In this document: piece by piece, positions 26,989 to 34,479 of the stretch | How positions within the stretch are numbered: the stretch's first letter is position 1 | Layout of the letters: the number at the start of each line of letters is the position of its first letter | Assembly (NCBI RefSeq): GCF_036016195.1 | Contig: NZ_JAYWTM010000006.1 | Coordinates: forward strand, 248,001-312,000 | DNA length: 64,000 bases | Source of the DNA: Brenneria populi | Lineage (GTDB): Bacteria; Pseudomonadota; Gammaproteobacteria; Enterobacterales; Enterobacteriaceae | Reading direction: 5' to 3' | The notes under the pieces: model-generated | What the model saw: the letters and a program-made list of their open reading frames with translations, nothing else | The model's database searches: none | Told to the model about the DNA's origin: nothing | Position numbers and translations under genes: made by a program

Positions 26989-27591
26989 CTAGTTGGCGGG
27001 GGTATCTGTTTCCTCTTCAGTGATATCGTCATCGGTTAAAGGCACCGCTTGTTCAACCTCTGCTTCTTTACCCTTAGCTTGGGCTGATTTTCGTGCTCGA
27101 ATTTCGATATCAATAATGCGTCGTGCAAGTTTGATAATGCGCTGTTGCCATGCGTAGTTACCATCAACACGTTGCTTGTTGCTAAGCACGCTTGATAACC
27201 AGAGTGTGTCCATTGAGATCATCAACGCATCGAGTTTGCGAACTAAGCCGACAAACTGGCCAACCTGAGGCGAGCTGATTTTAGCGTTAAAGGTAATCGG
27301 GTCGGTGTATTCAGGTACTTCATCGATGCCGTTGGACTCCATCAATTTGTCCAAACGAGCTTGTTCGTTGTCTACCGCCTTAGCGCAATCCTCGATCAAC
27401 TGGCTAATGATTTGTTCCACTTCATCAATTTCGTTCTCATCGCCAATGATGCGCAAGATGACATCGATTCCATAAAGCGCACTGACCGTCCGTCTAAAAA
27501 CACGGTCAACGACACGTTGCGCCTGTAAGCTGTTAATTGTGAATGATTGTTCAAAGATGGGTTTTGAGTAATTGGGTTTTGCTTGGGCCAT
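26989..27591 (-). CDS. S063 conserved ICE protein (AcaB/DUF1845-like)
   Basis: 200 residues, mostly helical, no membrane segment, with a conserved PITFNAKISSPQVGQFVGLVRKLDALMISMDTLWLSSV block. The layout matches the DUF1845/TIGR03761-type protein encoded as s063 in SXT/R391. The related IncA/C protein AcaB is a transcription factor, so a regulatory role is possible here. It is the right border of HS4 and is divergent from the s064 operon. Confidence 0.75.
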   Translation of the reverse strand: MAQAKPNYSKPIFEQSFTINSLQAQRVVDRVFRRTVSALYGIDVILRIIGDENEIDEVEQIISQLIEDCAKAVDNEQARLDKLMESNGIDEVPEYTDPITFNAKISSPQVGQFVGLVRKLDALMISMDTLWLSSVLSNKQRVDGNYAWQQRIIKLARRIIDIEIRARKSAQAKGKEAEVEQAVPLTDDDITEEETDTPAN

Positions 27592-27958
27592 AAGTTTGCT
27601 CCTGATATGACAATAATCAGTCCCTAGCCTAATCCTCTGTGAGGTAATGGCCTTTCAGCTAGGTGGAAGAATTGAGCATCTTTCTGACTATCCTGTCTGG
27701 ATAAGACGGTTACACTGACTATCAAATATTGCTGATCTGTTTCAGTGATATCTGCGCCTGAGAGCATGAGCTCAAAGGAAGCCCGCCGCTGAGTTTTCTC
27801 AGTGGCACTAAGAGGTAGCTAGCCTCCTTAAACAAATAGCCTGCATGTTTCTACATGCTCAACCATGCGTTCCTTACGGTTCGCCTTTTCACCACCCAAC
27901 TGGGGGAGTTTTCCCCAGTTGGGGGTGACTCCTTCAAAACCAAATTAAGGAGTCACCA
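27592..27958 (+). promoter_or_regulatory. long promoter/leader region of the s064-ssb-bet-exo operon
   Basis: A 367-bp gap without an ORF. A diverged copy of the recurrent block (core ATCTTTCTGACT, 27678-27689) lies 281 nt before s064, much farther than in the tra operons, so the transcript probably has a long 5' leader. The leader contains several possible hairpins and ends in the first two-hairpin unit (27895-27957). Confidence 0.45.
27895..27957 (+). promoter_or_regulatory. two-hairpin SD-masking leader, unit 1 (before s064)
   Basis: Hairpin 1: CCCAACTGGGG (27895-27905) with CCCCAGTTGGG (27913-27923), perfect. Hairpin 2: GGTGACTCCTT (27924-27934) with AAGGAGTCACC (27947-27957), 11 perfect pairs holding the whole Shine-Dalgarno next to ATG 27959. 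Alternative pairing: GGAGT (27905-27909), which starts at the last base of the hairpin 1 5' arm and runs into the loop, with the anti-SD ACTCC (27928-27932). Confidence 0.75.
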
Positions 27959-28285
27959 ATGGAATATATCTTCGGGTTTATTATCCAAATCGCAGGCATT
28001 ATGTTGCTTGCAAAACTGAGCTGGTCGCTTTTGCGATTGCTTGCTCGTCAATGCGTGCGCCCGTTTCGATTTGTACTTACTCAAATCAAGCGATTGCTCA
28101 CACCCACACCAAAACGTCGTCCAATGGCAGTGCCTAAAGCTCCTGGTATGCCCCGTTTGACATCTGCGTTTTACAAAGAGCCACATCAGTACGACATGGC
28201 TTTACTCGAAATACCAACCTATCTGCGTCGTCAGTCTTCTTTGCCCAGCCGGGTAGAAGCGACTGTGTGCACAGAGTTCAACTAA
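27959..28285 (+). CDS. small conserved SXT/R391 protein, S064-like
   Basis: 108 residues: an N-terminal membrane helix (YIFGFIIQIAGIMLLAKLSWSLL), then a basic, proline-containing region. No known domain recognised. First gene of the recombination operon, 15 nt ahead of ssb. Confidence 0.7.
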   Translation: MEYIFGFIIQIAGIMLLAKLSWSLLRLLARQCVRPFRFVLTQIKRLLTPTPKRRPMAVPKAPGMPRLTSAFYKEPHQYDMALLEIPTYLRRQSSLPSRVEATVCTEFN

Positions 28286-28300
28286 GACGAGGAGAACATC

Positions 28301-28720
28301 ATGAAAAACCAAGTAACACTCATAGGCTACGTTGGCGCTGAGCCAGAGACGCGAGCCTATCCATCAGGTGATTTGGTGACCAGCATTTCGCTGGCCACTT
28401 CTGAGAAATGGCGCGACCGTCAATCCAATGAGCTCAAAGAGCATACGGAATGGCATCGGGTTGTTTTTCGAGATCGTGGTGGATTTAAGTTAGGGCTAAG
28501 AGCAAAAGATTTGATCCAAAAAGGAGCGAAGCTTTTTGTTCAAGGGCCTCAGCGCACGCGATCATGGGAGAAAGATGGCACTAAGCATCGATTGACCGAA
28601 GTGGACGCGGACGAGTTTCTGCTTCTTGATAGTGTGAACAAAGCATCTGAGCCATCAGCGACGGATGATGCAGGCTCCCAAACTAATTGGGCACAAACTT
28701 ATCCTGAACCAGATTTTTAA
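28301..28720 (+). CDS. ssb: single-stranded DNA-binding protein
   Basis: 139 residues. OB-fold signature (NQVTLIGYVGAEPETRAYPSGDLVTSISLATSEKWRD...ELKEHTEWHRVVF), variable tail and an acidic end (PEPDF) related to the SSB-Ct partner-binding tip. Protects transferred single-stranded DNA and assists Bet/Exo. Its ribosome site (GAGGAG) is not in a leader hairpin, unlike its neighbours. Confidence 0.93.
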   Translation: MKNQVTLIGYVGAEPETRAYPSGDLVTSISLATSEKWRDRQSNELKEHTEWHRVVFRDRGGFKLGLRAKDLIQKGAKLFVQGPQRTRSWEKDGTKHRLTEVDADEFLLLDSVNKASEPSATDDAGSQTNWAQTYPEPDF

Positions 28721-28739
28721 CCGAGCAAAAACGCTTTAA

Positions 28740-28795
28740 CCCAGCCGGGAGTACTTTCCCGTCAGGGTCAGACTCCCACTTTGATTGTCGGAGTC
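28740..28795 (+). promoter_or_regulatory. two-hairpin SD-masking leader, unit 2 (before bet)
   Basis: Hairpin 1: CCC/GGG outer (28740-28742, 28765-28767) and CGGGA/TCCCG inner (28746-28750, 28757-28761). Hairpin 2: GACTCC (28771-28776) with GGAGTC (28790-28795), which holds the bet ribosome site. Alternative: GGGAGT (28747-28752) with ACTCCC (28772-28777). Confidence 0.7.
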
Positions 28796-28799
28796 CACA

Positions 28800-29618
28800 A
28801 TGGAAAAACCAAAGCTAATCCAACGCTTTGCTGAGCGCTTTAGTGTAGATCCAAACAAGTTGTTCGATACCCTAAAAGCAACAGCATTCAAGCAACGTGA
28901 CGGTAGTGCACCGACCAATGAGCAGATGATGGCGCTCTTGGTGGTTGCAGATCAGTACGGCTTGAACCCTTTCACCAAAGAGATTTTTGCGTTCCCTGAT
29001 AAACAAGCTGGAATTATTCCAGTGGTAGGTGTCGATGGATGGTCTCGCATCATCAATCAACACGACCAGTTTGATGGCATGGAGTTTAAGACTTCAGAAA
29101 ACAAAGTCTCACTGGATGGCGCGAAAGAATGCCCTGAATGGATGGAATGCATCATCTATCGGCGCGACCGTTCGCACCCAGTCAAAATCACTGAGTATCT
29201 GGATGAAGTCTATCGACCGCCTTTTGAAGGTAACGGCAAAAATGGCCCTTACCGTGTGGATGGTCCATGGCAGACGCACACTAAGCGAATGCTAAGACAT
29301 AAATCCATGATCCAGTGTTCCCGCATTGCGTTTGGCTTTGTGGGAATTTTCGATCAAGACGAAGCGGAGCGAATTATCGAAGGCCAAGCAACACACGTTG
29401 TTGAGCCATCGGTGATTCCACCCGAGCAAGTTGATGATCGAACCCGAGGGCTTGTTTACAAGCTTATCGAGCGGGCGGAAGCTTCAAACGCTTGGAATAG
29501 TGCATTGGAATATGCCAATGAACATTTTCAAGGTGTTGAACTGACGTTTGCGAAACAAGAAATATTTAATGCACAGCAACAAGCAGCCAAAGCGCTCACA
29601 CAGCCTTTAGCTTCTTAG
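28800..29618 (+). CDS. bet: Bet single-strand annealing recombinase (RecT/Redbeta family)
   Basis: 272 residues from ATG 28800. RecT-family sequence: LLVVADQYGLNPFTKEIFAFPDKQAGIIPVVGVDGWSRIINQ and the later MIQCSRIAFGFVGIFDQDEAERI. Anneals complementary single strands; with Exo and SSB it forms the ICE Red-like system, known in SXT to make hybrid elements. The TTG at 28785 is in frame but inside the leader hairpin. Confidence 0.93.
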   Translation: MEKPKLIQRFAERFSVDPNKLFDTLKATAFKQRDGSAPTNEQMMALLVVADQYGLNPFTKEIFAFPDKQAGIIPVVGVDGWSRIINQHDQFDGMEFKTSENKVSLDGAKECPEWMECIIYRRDRSHPVKITEYLDEVYRPPFEGNGKNGPYRVDGPWQTHTKRMLRHKSMIQCSRIAFGFVGIFDQDEAERIIEGQATHVVEPSVIPPEQVDDRTRGLVYKLIERAEASNAWNSALEYANEHFQGVELTFAKQEIFNAQQQAAKALTQPLAS

Positions 29619-29640
29619 AGCCACGCATTCATTTTACTAA

Positions 29641-29699
29641 CCCTGGCGGGATTATTCTCCCGTCAGGGGGAAGGTCTCGTCTTTTTTTGGAGATCTTCC
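29641..29699 (+). promoter_or_regulatory. two-hairpin SD-masking leader, unit 3 (before s067)
   Basis: Hairpin 1: CCCTGGCGGGA (29641-29651) with TCCCGTCAGGG (29658-29668). Hairpin 2: GGAAGGTCTC (29669-29678) with GAGATCTTCC (29690-29699), ten pairs including one G-U, ending directly at ATG 29700 and masking GGAG. Confidence 0.72.
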
Positions 29700-29843
29700 A
29701 TGACTAAATCAGCCTCACTTTTTCGCTTGGTATTGGTTGTTGCCCTTGTCGTAGGTTCGATTCAAGCCGGTAAAACGGCAATTGATTCGCTTCATGCAAG
29801 TGTTGTTCAGCACCAAACAGCGTTAGCACAAGCTGCAAAGTAA
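29700..29843 (+). CDS. 47-residue membrane peptide, S067-like
   Basis: A short ORF coding 47 residues, starting MTKSASLFRLVLVV and ending ALAQAAK: one membrane helix or signal-like segment (LFRLVLVVALVVGSIQA) plus a short amphipathic tail. Support for it being real: it occupies the s067 position between bet and exo and has its own two-hairpin leader. Function unknown. Confidence 0.65.
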   Translation: MTKSASLFRLVLVVALVVGSIQAGKTAIDSLHASVVQHQTALAQAAK

Positions 29844-29851
29844 CCACTTAA

Positions 29852-29900
29852 CCCTGAAGGGGAGTTCTCTCCTTCGGGGGAGTCTCCCTTCAAAGGAGGC
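29852..29900 (+). promoter_or_regulatory. two-hairpin SD-masking leader, unit 4 (before exo)
   Basis: Hairpin 1: CCCTGAAGG (29852-29860) with CCTTCGGGG (29871-29879). Hairpin 2: GTCTCC (29882-29887) with GGAGGC (29895-29900), one wobble, masking the exo ribosome site 4 nt before ATG 29904. Confidence 0.68.
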
Positions 29901-29903
29901 AAT

Positions 29904-30920
29904 ATGAAGGTTATCGACCTATCACAACGTACTCCTGCATGGCACCAGTGGCGCATTGCAGGGGTTACGGCATCTGAAGCCCCAATTATTATGGGGCGTT
30001 CACCCTACAAAACACCTTGGCGATTATGGGCAGAAAAAACCGGATTCGTATTACCGGAAGACCTGTCGAATAATCCAAATGTGCTTCGCGGTATACGGTT
30101 GGAGCCCCAAGCAAGGCGAGCATTTGAGAATGCGCATAATGACTTTCTTCTGCCGTTATGTGCAGAAGCCGATCATAACGCAATCTTTCGAGCCAGCTTT
30201 GATGGCATCAACGATGCGGGCGAACCCGTTGAACTGAAATGTCCTTGCCAGTCAGTTTTTGAGGATGTGCAAGCTCACCGAGAACAAAGCGAGGCGTACC
30301 AGTTGTATTGGGTACAAGTACAGCATCAAATACTGGTCGCCAATAGTACGCGTGGTTGGTTGGTATTCTATTTTGAGGATCAACTGATTGAGTTTGAAAT
30401 ACAACGAGACGCGGCGTTCTTAACTGAGTTGCAAGAAACAGCGCTTCAGTTTTGGGAGTTAGTACAGACCAAAAAAGAACCGTCAAAATGCCCTGAGCAA
30501 GATTGTTTTGTTCCTAAGGGTGAAGCCCAATACCGTTGGACATCGCTGTCTCGACAGTATTGCTCAGCACATGCTGAAGTTGTCCGACTGGAAAATCACA
30601 TTAAATCTTTGAAAGAGGAAATGCGAGACGCTCAGTCAAAATTGGTCGCCATGATGGGTAACTACGCTCATGCGGATTATGCTGGGGTCAAACTCAGCCG
30701 CTACATGATGGCGGGCACGGTGGACTATAAGCAATTGGCCACCGATAAGTTAGGCGAGCTGGATGAAAAGGTTTTAGCCGCTTACCGAAAAACGCCACAA
30801 GAGCGGTTGCGCATCAGCACCAATAAGCCAGATCAGCCCGTTGAAACACCAATCAAAATCAGCCTTGAGCAAGAGAACTTGGTTCTGCCAGGTGACTCGC
30901 CGAGCTCATTTTATTTTTAA
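29904..30920 (+). CDS. exo: Exo alkaline exonuclease (YqaJ/lambda Exo family)
   Basis: 338 residues. PD-(D/E)xK YqaJ nuclease with WRIAGVTASEAPIIMG near the N-terminus, the catalytic ASFDGIND...PVELKCP segment and QVQHQILV. 5'-3' exonuclease that makes the single strands used by Bet. A coiled coil (about 225-255) follows. Ends in SSFYF, a tail shared with the S071 (NSFYF) and S070 (NYYF) ends. Confidence 0.92.
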   Translation: MKVIDLSQRTPAWHQWRIAGVTASEAPIIMGRSPYKTPWRLWAEKTGFVLPEDLSNNPNVLRGIRLEPQARRAFENAHNDFLLPLCAEADHNAIFRASFDGINDAGEPVELKCPCQSVFEDVQAHREQSEAYQLYWVQVQHQILVANSTRGWLVFYFEDQLIEFEIQRDAAFLTELQETALQFWELVQTKKEPSKCPEQDCFVPKGEAQYRWTSLSRQYCSAHAEVVRLENHIKSLKEEMRDAQSKLVAMMGNYAHADYAGVKLSRYMMAGTVDYKQLATDKLGELDEKVLAAYRKTPQERLRISTNKPDQPVETPIKISLEQENLVLPGDSPSSFYF

Positions 30921-31067
30921 CGTTCACTTGGAGCCGATTTCGGCTCCTTTCTCATGCGCTTACATCGAGTGCATCAGAAAGCAGTTTCACTCGAAGCCAA
31001 TGCTGGGTACGAATGATAGAGCGAGCTGAACTCTTACATACACAGCCATACCACAATCAACACACCA

Positions 31068-31123
31068 CCCGACGGGGACTTCATTCCCTGTTGGGGCATG
31101 GGGCCTCGTCAAAACTGATGAGG
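31068..31123 (+). promoter_or_regulatory. two-hairpin SD-masking leader, unit 5 (before cobS)
   Basis: Hairpin 1: CCCGACGGGGA (31068-31078) with TCCCTGTTGGG (31085-31095). Hairpin 2: CCTCGTC (31104-31110) with GATGAGG (31117-31123), masking the cobS ribosome site. Alternative: GACGGGG (31071-31077) with CCTCGTC. Confidence 0.7.
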
Positions 31124-31129
31124 TTTACC

Positions 31130-32089
31130 ATGACTGAACAATCCCCATTTTTGGTTCAAGTGAATCAAGCGTTTAATGTCCCGGCTCCTGATGCTTTCGT
31201 TCTGGAAGGATTTAGTGCCGACACTGCCCATCCAAACATTCCCGTTCGCAAGGACGAGTATGTTTTTAGAAAAGAAGACTTACGTGATGTATTGGCGTTC
31301 TTGTCTCACCCAGACGGTGACGGTTTGTATATTACAGGCCCCACGGGATGCGGTAAGACCTCGCTAATTTGCCAAGTTGCTTCTCGATTGAATTGGCCTG
31401 TTCAGCAAATTACTGCGCACGGTCGATTGGAGTTGTCCGATCTTATCGGTCACCACACGCTGGTTAATGGCAACATGACCTTTGTATATGGACCGCTGGC
31501 ACTGGCTGTCAAGCATGGCCATTTGCTGATCATTAATGAAATGGATCTTGCTGAGCCTGCTGAACTGGCTGGGCTCAATGACATTTTGGAAGGTGCCCCG
31601 TTGGTCATTGCACAAAATGGCGGAGAGATCATCATGCCACATACCAAGTTTCGTTTTATCGCAACCGGCAACAGTACGGGCAGCGGTGACCAAACGGGCT
31701 TGTATCAAGGTGTGCTCCAACAGAATTTGGCTTTTCTTGATCGCTTTAGAATCATCGAAGCGACCTATGCAGAGCCTTCTGTAGAGGAAGCCATTCTGGA
31801 GAACGTTGCGCCTGGCTTGCCAGAAGTCTTTCGCCAAAAAATGGTGAAGGTGGCTGGTGACATTCGTCGTCTTTTTATTGGGGGAGCGGATGGCGGTGCT
31901 GAGCTTAGTATCACCATGTCTACTCGGACCTTAGTGCGCTGGGCAAAGTTAACACTTGCTTTTAAAGGCGCTCCTAACGCAGTGGAATATGCACTGGTTC
32001 GGTCTTTGACGGCTCGTGCTGAGTTGGAGCAACGAGAAGCCATTCACCGTATTGCCGCTGATGTCTTCGGTGACCATTGGGAGGATTGA
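31130..32089 (+). CDS. cobS: CobS-like MoxR-type AAA+ ATPase
   Basis: 319 residues from ATG 31130. AAA+ domain with Walker A GPTGCGKTS, Walker B-like LLIINEMDLAEP and sensor-1 RFIATGNSTG. The name comes from similarity to the cobaltochelatase subunit, but no cobalamin gene is near; with the VWA protein CobT downstream it forms a MoxR/VWA-like chaperone pair of unknown target. Upstream in-frame starts would run through the leader hairpins. Confidence 0.88.
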   Translation: MTEQSPFLVQVNQAFNVPAPDAFVLEGFSADTAHPNIPVRKDEYVFRKEDLRDVLAFLSHPDGDGLYITGPTGCGKTSLICQVASRLNWPVQQITAHGRLELSDLIGHHTLVNGNMTFVYGPLALAVKHGHLLIINEMDLAEPAELAGLNDILEGAPLVIAQNGGEIIMPHTKFRFIATGNSTGSGDQTGLYQGVLQQNLAFLDRFRIIEATYAEPSVEEAILENVAPGLPEVFRQKMVKVAGDIRRLFIGGADGGAELSITMSTRTLVRWAKLTLAFKGAPNAVEYALVRSLTARAELEQREAIHRIAADVFGDHWED

Positions 32090-32091
32090 TG

Positions 32092-32856
32092 ATGGAAAAG
32101 TGCTTTGCTCTTTACCGTTACAGTCATTCTGATGGGACAGCCAAAGAATGGGCCATTTACGTTGGATCAGATAACCAGGAGATTGAAGTTCGGTTTGGAA
32201 AAGCAGGTCAATTGTCGCAGCAGCGATTGATTGACTCGACTGATCCTAACGCAGAAGCAGACCGAAGAATCAATGAGAAAATCAACAAGGGTTATCGATT
32301 TGTTGGACAAGTCGGCATTGATCATCAAGGGCGGCCATTTGAACTATCAAATGCGCTTGATAGCGTCGCGTGCGCCAATAACGTCAGTTGGGAGTTTCGT
32401 ACTCGCAAGGACGTCAATGGCCAAATCTCGCTGGCGCAAAAAGCGTTGTTCGATATGGCAAAGCTGCTTGAAGCCTATGGCTTGGCTGTTATTGATGATA
32501 ACCAAGTCAGGATTGGAGAATGGTCATTAGGGTTTTGCAAAAGCGGATTACCTAGTACCAATCAAATCAGCATGGTGTCAGGTGAAGGCGCTGGCATTGT
32601 TAACACTGATGATGGCCCGTGGCCATTGTTGCTGTTACTGGCTTTTAAGCGTCAATTACCACCACTGTGTTCGCTCACAGTAGCGAGTCCTGAAGGGATA
32701 GAAGTATCCGACCAACTGAAGTTGGAAAAAGATGTATTGCGGTTGCTAGGCAGTGATTTAGAGCGGGTTCGCCCGATAGCTGAAGCACTGGACTTAATGC
32801 CTGTGAAAATCGATCTCAACCAATCGTCGCCTGATTCGCAAAATTACTATTTCTGA
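32092..32856 (+). CDS. conserved SXT/R391 protein, S070-like
   Basis: 254 residues. The N-terminus (CFALYRYSHSDGTAKEWAIYVGSDNQEIEVRFGKAGQL) looks like a WGR-type fold; the rest is unrecognised. GGGAGG lies 7 nt before ATG 32092. The preceding ATG 32089 overlaps the cobS stop, so the two are translationally coupled and this gene has no leader hairpin of its own. Confidence 0.7.
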   Translation: MEKCFALYRYSHSDGTAKEWAIYVGSDNQEIEVRFGKAGQLSQQRLIDSTDPNAEADRRINEKINKGYRFVGQVGIDHQGRPFELSNALDSVACANNVSWEFRTRKDVNGQISLAQKALFDMAKLLEAYGLAVIDDNQVRIGEWSLGFCKSGLPSTNQISMVSGEGAGIVNTDDGPWPLLLLLAFKRQLPPLCSLTVASPEGIEVSDQLKLEKDVLRLLGSDLERVRPIAEALDLMPVKIDLNQSSPDSQNYYF

Positions 32857-32891
32857 TAGTGGTATTGCCATTAGCGCGTCAACTACTACCA

Positions 32892-32953
32892 CCCAAACGG
32901 GGGCCATTGCTCCTGTTGGGAGTGGTGCGTCCCCATCTCACATGAGGATGCAC
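32892..32953 (+). promoter_or_regulatory. two-hairpin SD-masking leader, unit 6 (before s071)
   Basis: Hairpin 1 is imperfect: CCCAA...GGGG (from 32892) with CTCC...TTGGG (to 32920). Hairpin 2: GTGCGTCC (32925-32932) with GGATGCAC (32946-32953), eight pairs with one wobble, next to ATG 32955. Confidence 0.62.
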
Positions 32954-32954
32954 T

Positions 32955-33908
32955 ATGAGTATTCAAACCCTCGACAAACTGTTGATTTGTCACATCGACT
33001 GTTCCATCTGGAGCGGTAGAAAAAAGCTAAGGCCTGAAGATTTCAGATTAGCCAATGGCAGCCAACTTCCACCGAAGGATGTTGCCAGCTTAGGGAGTAA
33101 AAAAATTTGCGACCCAGAGGCATTGGCGAACTTTGAAAGGCTTAAGAAAGAAGCGCAGCGCTTGTGTGAGCAAGTCGGTGTGCGGTTTTTAGGTGGCTAT
33201 GCCGTCCCTGAAGACCGAATTGATCAGATTGTTCCAGAGCTTGACCGGATCGGTCAGGAGTTTGCGCAGTGTAAGCAGTTGTTCTTGGACAACTATGATC
33301 AGGTGACGTTTGACTGGGTTGCGAAACACCCGGAATTTGCAGATGCAATCCGACGTGCATTATCGCCCATCGAAGACGTGGAACAACGGCTTCAGTTCGA
33401 TTATGCCATCTATCGAATGCAACCGGCTGAACAAGCTGGAGGCTTAGATGACAAGGTCAATGGTATGGGACACACCCTCTTTAGGGAGGTGGCTCGTGAT
33501 GCCAATGAACTGTTTGAGCGTTCCGTTGCAGGCAAGAATCAAATCAGTCAGCGAGCCCTTAACCCTCTCAAACGGTTAAGAGACAAGTTGGATGGTTTGT
33601 CATTCCTGGATCATCGAGTTCAGCCGATGGTCGAAGCGATGGACAATTTATTTGTTCGTCTGCCGAAGACCGGCCCTGTGACAGACAATCTCTATCACGA
33701 ACTGATGGCGACCATTTTAATTTTGTCTGATCCAGACAAGATGAGAATGCACGGTGAAGGTCAATTGGATATCAGACAACTGATGCCCAAACCTGAACCT
33801 AAACCCGCACAGCCGGTATCTGCTCAGGCAGATAACTTACGTGCAATACCACAACCAACCGTCAGACCAAACCTTGGTTCGACTGTTCCAAACTCATTTT
33901 ATTTCTAA
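32955..33908 (+). CDS. DUF3150-type protein, S071-like
   Basis: 317 residues, soluble and helical, opening LDKLLICHIDCSIWSGRKKLRPEDF as in DUF3150 proteins. These co-occur with CobS/CobT-type genes in ICEs and plasmids. Ends NSFYF. Exact role unknown. Confidence 0.75.
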   Translation: MSIQTLDKLLICHIDCSIWSGRKKLRPEDFRLANGSQLPPKDVASLGSKKICDPEALANFERLKKEAQRLCEQVGVRFLGGYAVPEDRIDQIVPELDRIGQEFAQCKQLFLDNYDQVTFDWVAKHPEFADAIRRALSPIEDVEQRLQFDYAIYRMQPAEQAGGLDDKVNGMGHTLFREVARDANELFERSVAGKNQISQRALNPLKRLRDKLDGLSFLDHRVQPMVEAMDNLFVRLPKTGPVTDNLYHELMATILILSDPDKMRMHGEGQLDIRQLMPKPEPKPAQPVSAQADNLRAIPQPTVRPNLGSTVPNSFYF

Positions 33909-33911
33909 CGT

Positions 33912-33965
33912 CCTTGAGGGCATGTTGCCCTTAAGGGCGCATGTCCTCTGAACTATGTAAGAGGA
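33912..33965 (+). promoter_or_regulatory. two-hairpin SD-masking leader, unit 7 (before s072)
   Basis: Hairpin 1: CCTTGAGGGCA (33912-33922) with TGCCCTTAAGG (33926-33936). Hairpin 2: TCCTCT (33944-33949) with AGAGGA (33960-33965). Alternative: AGGGCATG (33917-33924) with CATGTCCT (33940-33947), eight pairs. Confidence 0.68.
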
Positions 33966-33969
33966 AATT

Positions 33970-34410
33970 ATGCAATCAACCATCCATAACCCCAGCCAAC
34001 TGAACCAGTTTGAAGCACATTTTCGTGGTGTGACTGATGCGGTTGAAAGTGAATCGATACCAGAAGTGGCGTGTTGTCGAACGTTAGTACAACGGTCGTA
34101 CTCAACACATAGTGTCGTGATCCCCAAGAACCCTGTTTTGATCGCAGATGCGGACGCACAAGGAGTTTGGGTAACGGCCATGGTATTTGTTCCAAACATG
34201 GCATTGCAGCAAACCGCTTATGAGCGGGCCTGGCTGCAATATCAACACGAGGTGTCAACTCAGTTACAAGACCAGTACGGTCTGACATTGGATGACATCC
34301 TGAGTTTAGACCAGCTTAAAACGTCATTTGAGCAGCACGAGAGTCCAGCTCAATTGGTGGCTTGGTTAGGTCAAAAATACGACCTGGATAAGCTAAAAGC
34401 ACAGGTTTAA
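33970..34410 (+). CDS. conserved SXT/R391 protein, S072-like
   Basis: 146 residues, no recognised domain; no membrane segment. Sits between s071 and cobT in the expected place, with AGAGGA as ribosome site. Confidence 0.7.
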   Translation: MQSTIHNPSQLNQFEAHFRGVTDAVESESIPEVACCRTLVQRSYSTHSVVIPKNPVLIADADAQGVWVTAMVFVPNMALQQTAYERAWLQYQHEVSTQLQDQYGLTLDDILSLDQLKTSFEQHESPAQLVAWLGQKYDLDKLKAQV

Positions 34411-34423
34411 ACACCCACATTCC

Positions 34424-34479
34424 CAGCGGGGAAACGCTCCCGCTGAGGGAGTATTCCCCCTAATGATTAGGAGACTCCC
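34424..34479 (+). promoter_or_regulatory. two-hairpin SD-masking leader, unit 8 (before cobT)
   Basis: Hairpin 1: CAGCGGG (34424-34430) with CCCGCTG (34439-34445). Hairpin 2: GGGAGT (34447-34452) with ACTCCC (34474-34479) outside and CCTAA (34459-34463) with TTAGG (34467-34471) inside; TAGGAG, the ribosome site, is enclosed and the stem touches ATG 34480. Confidence 0.7.
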
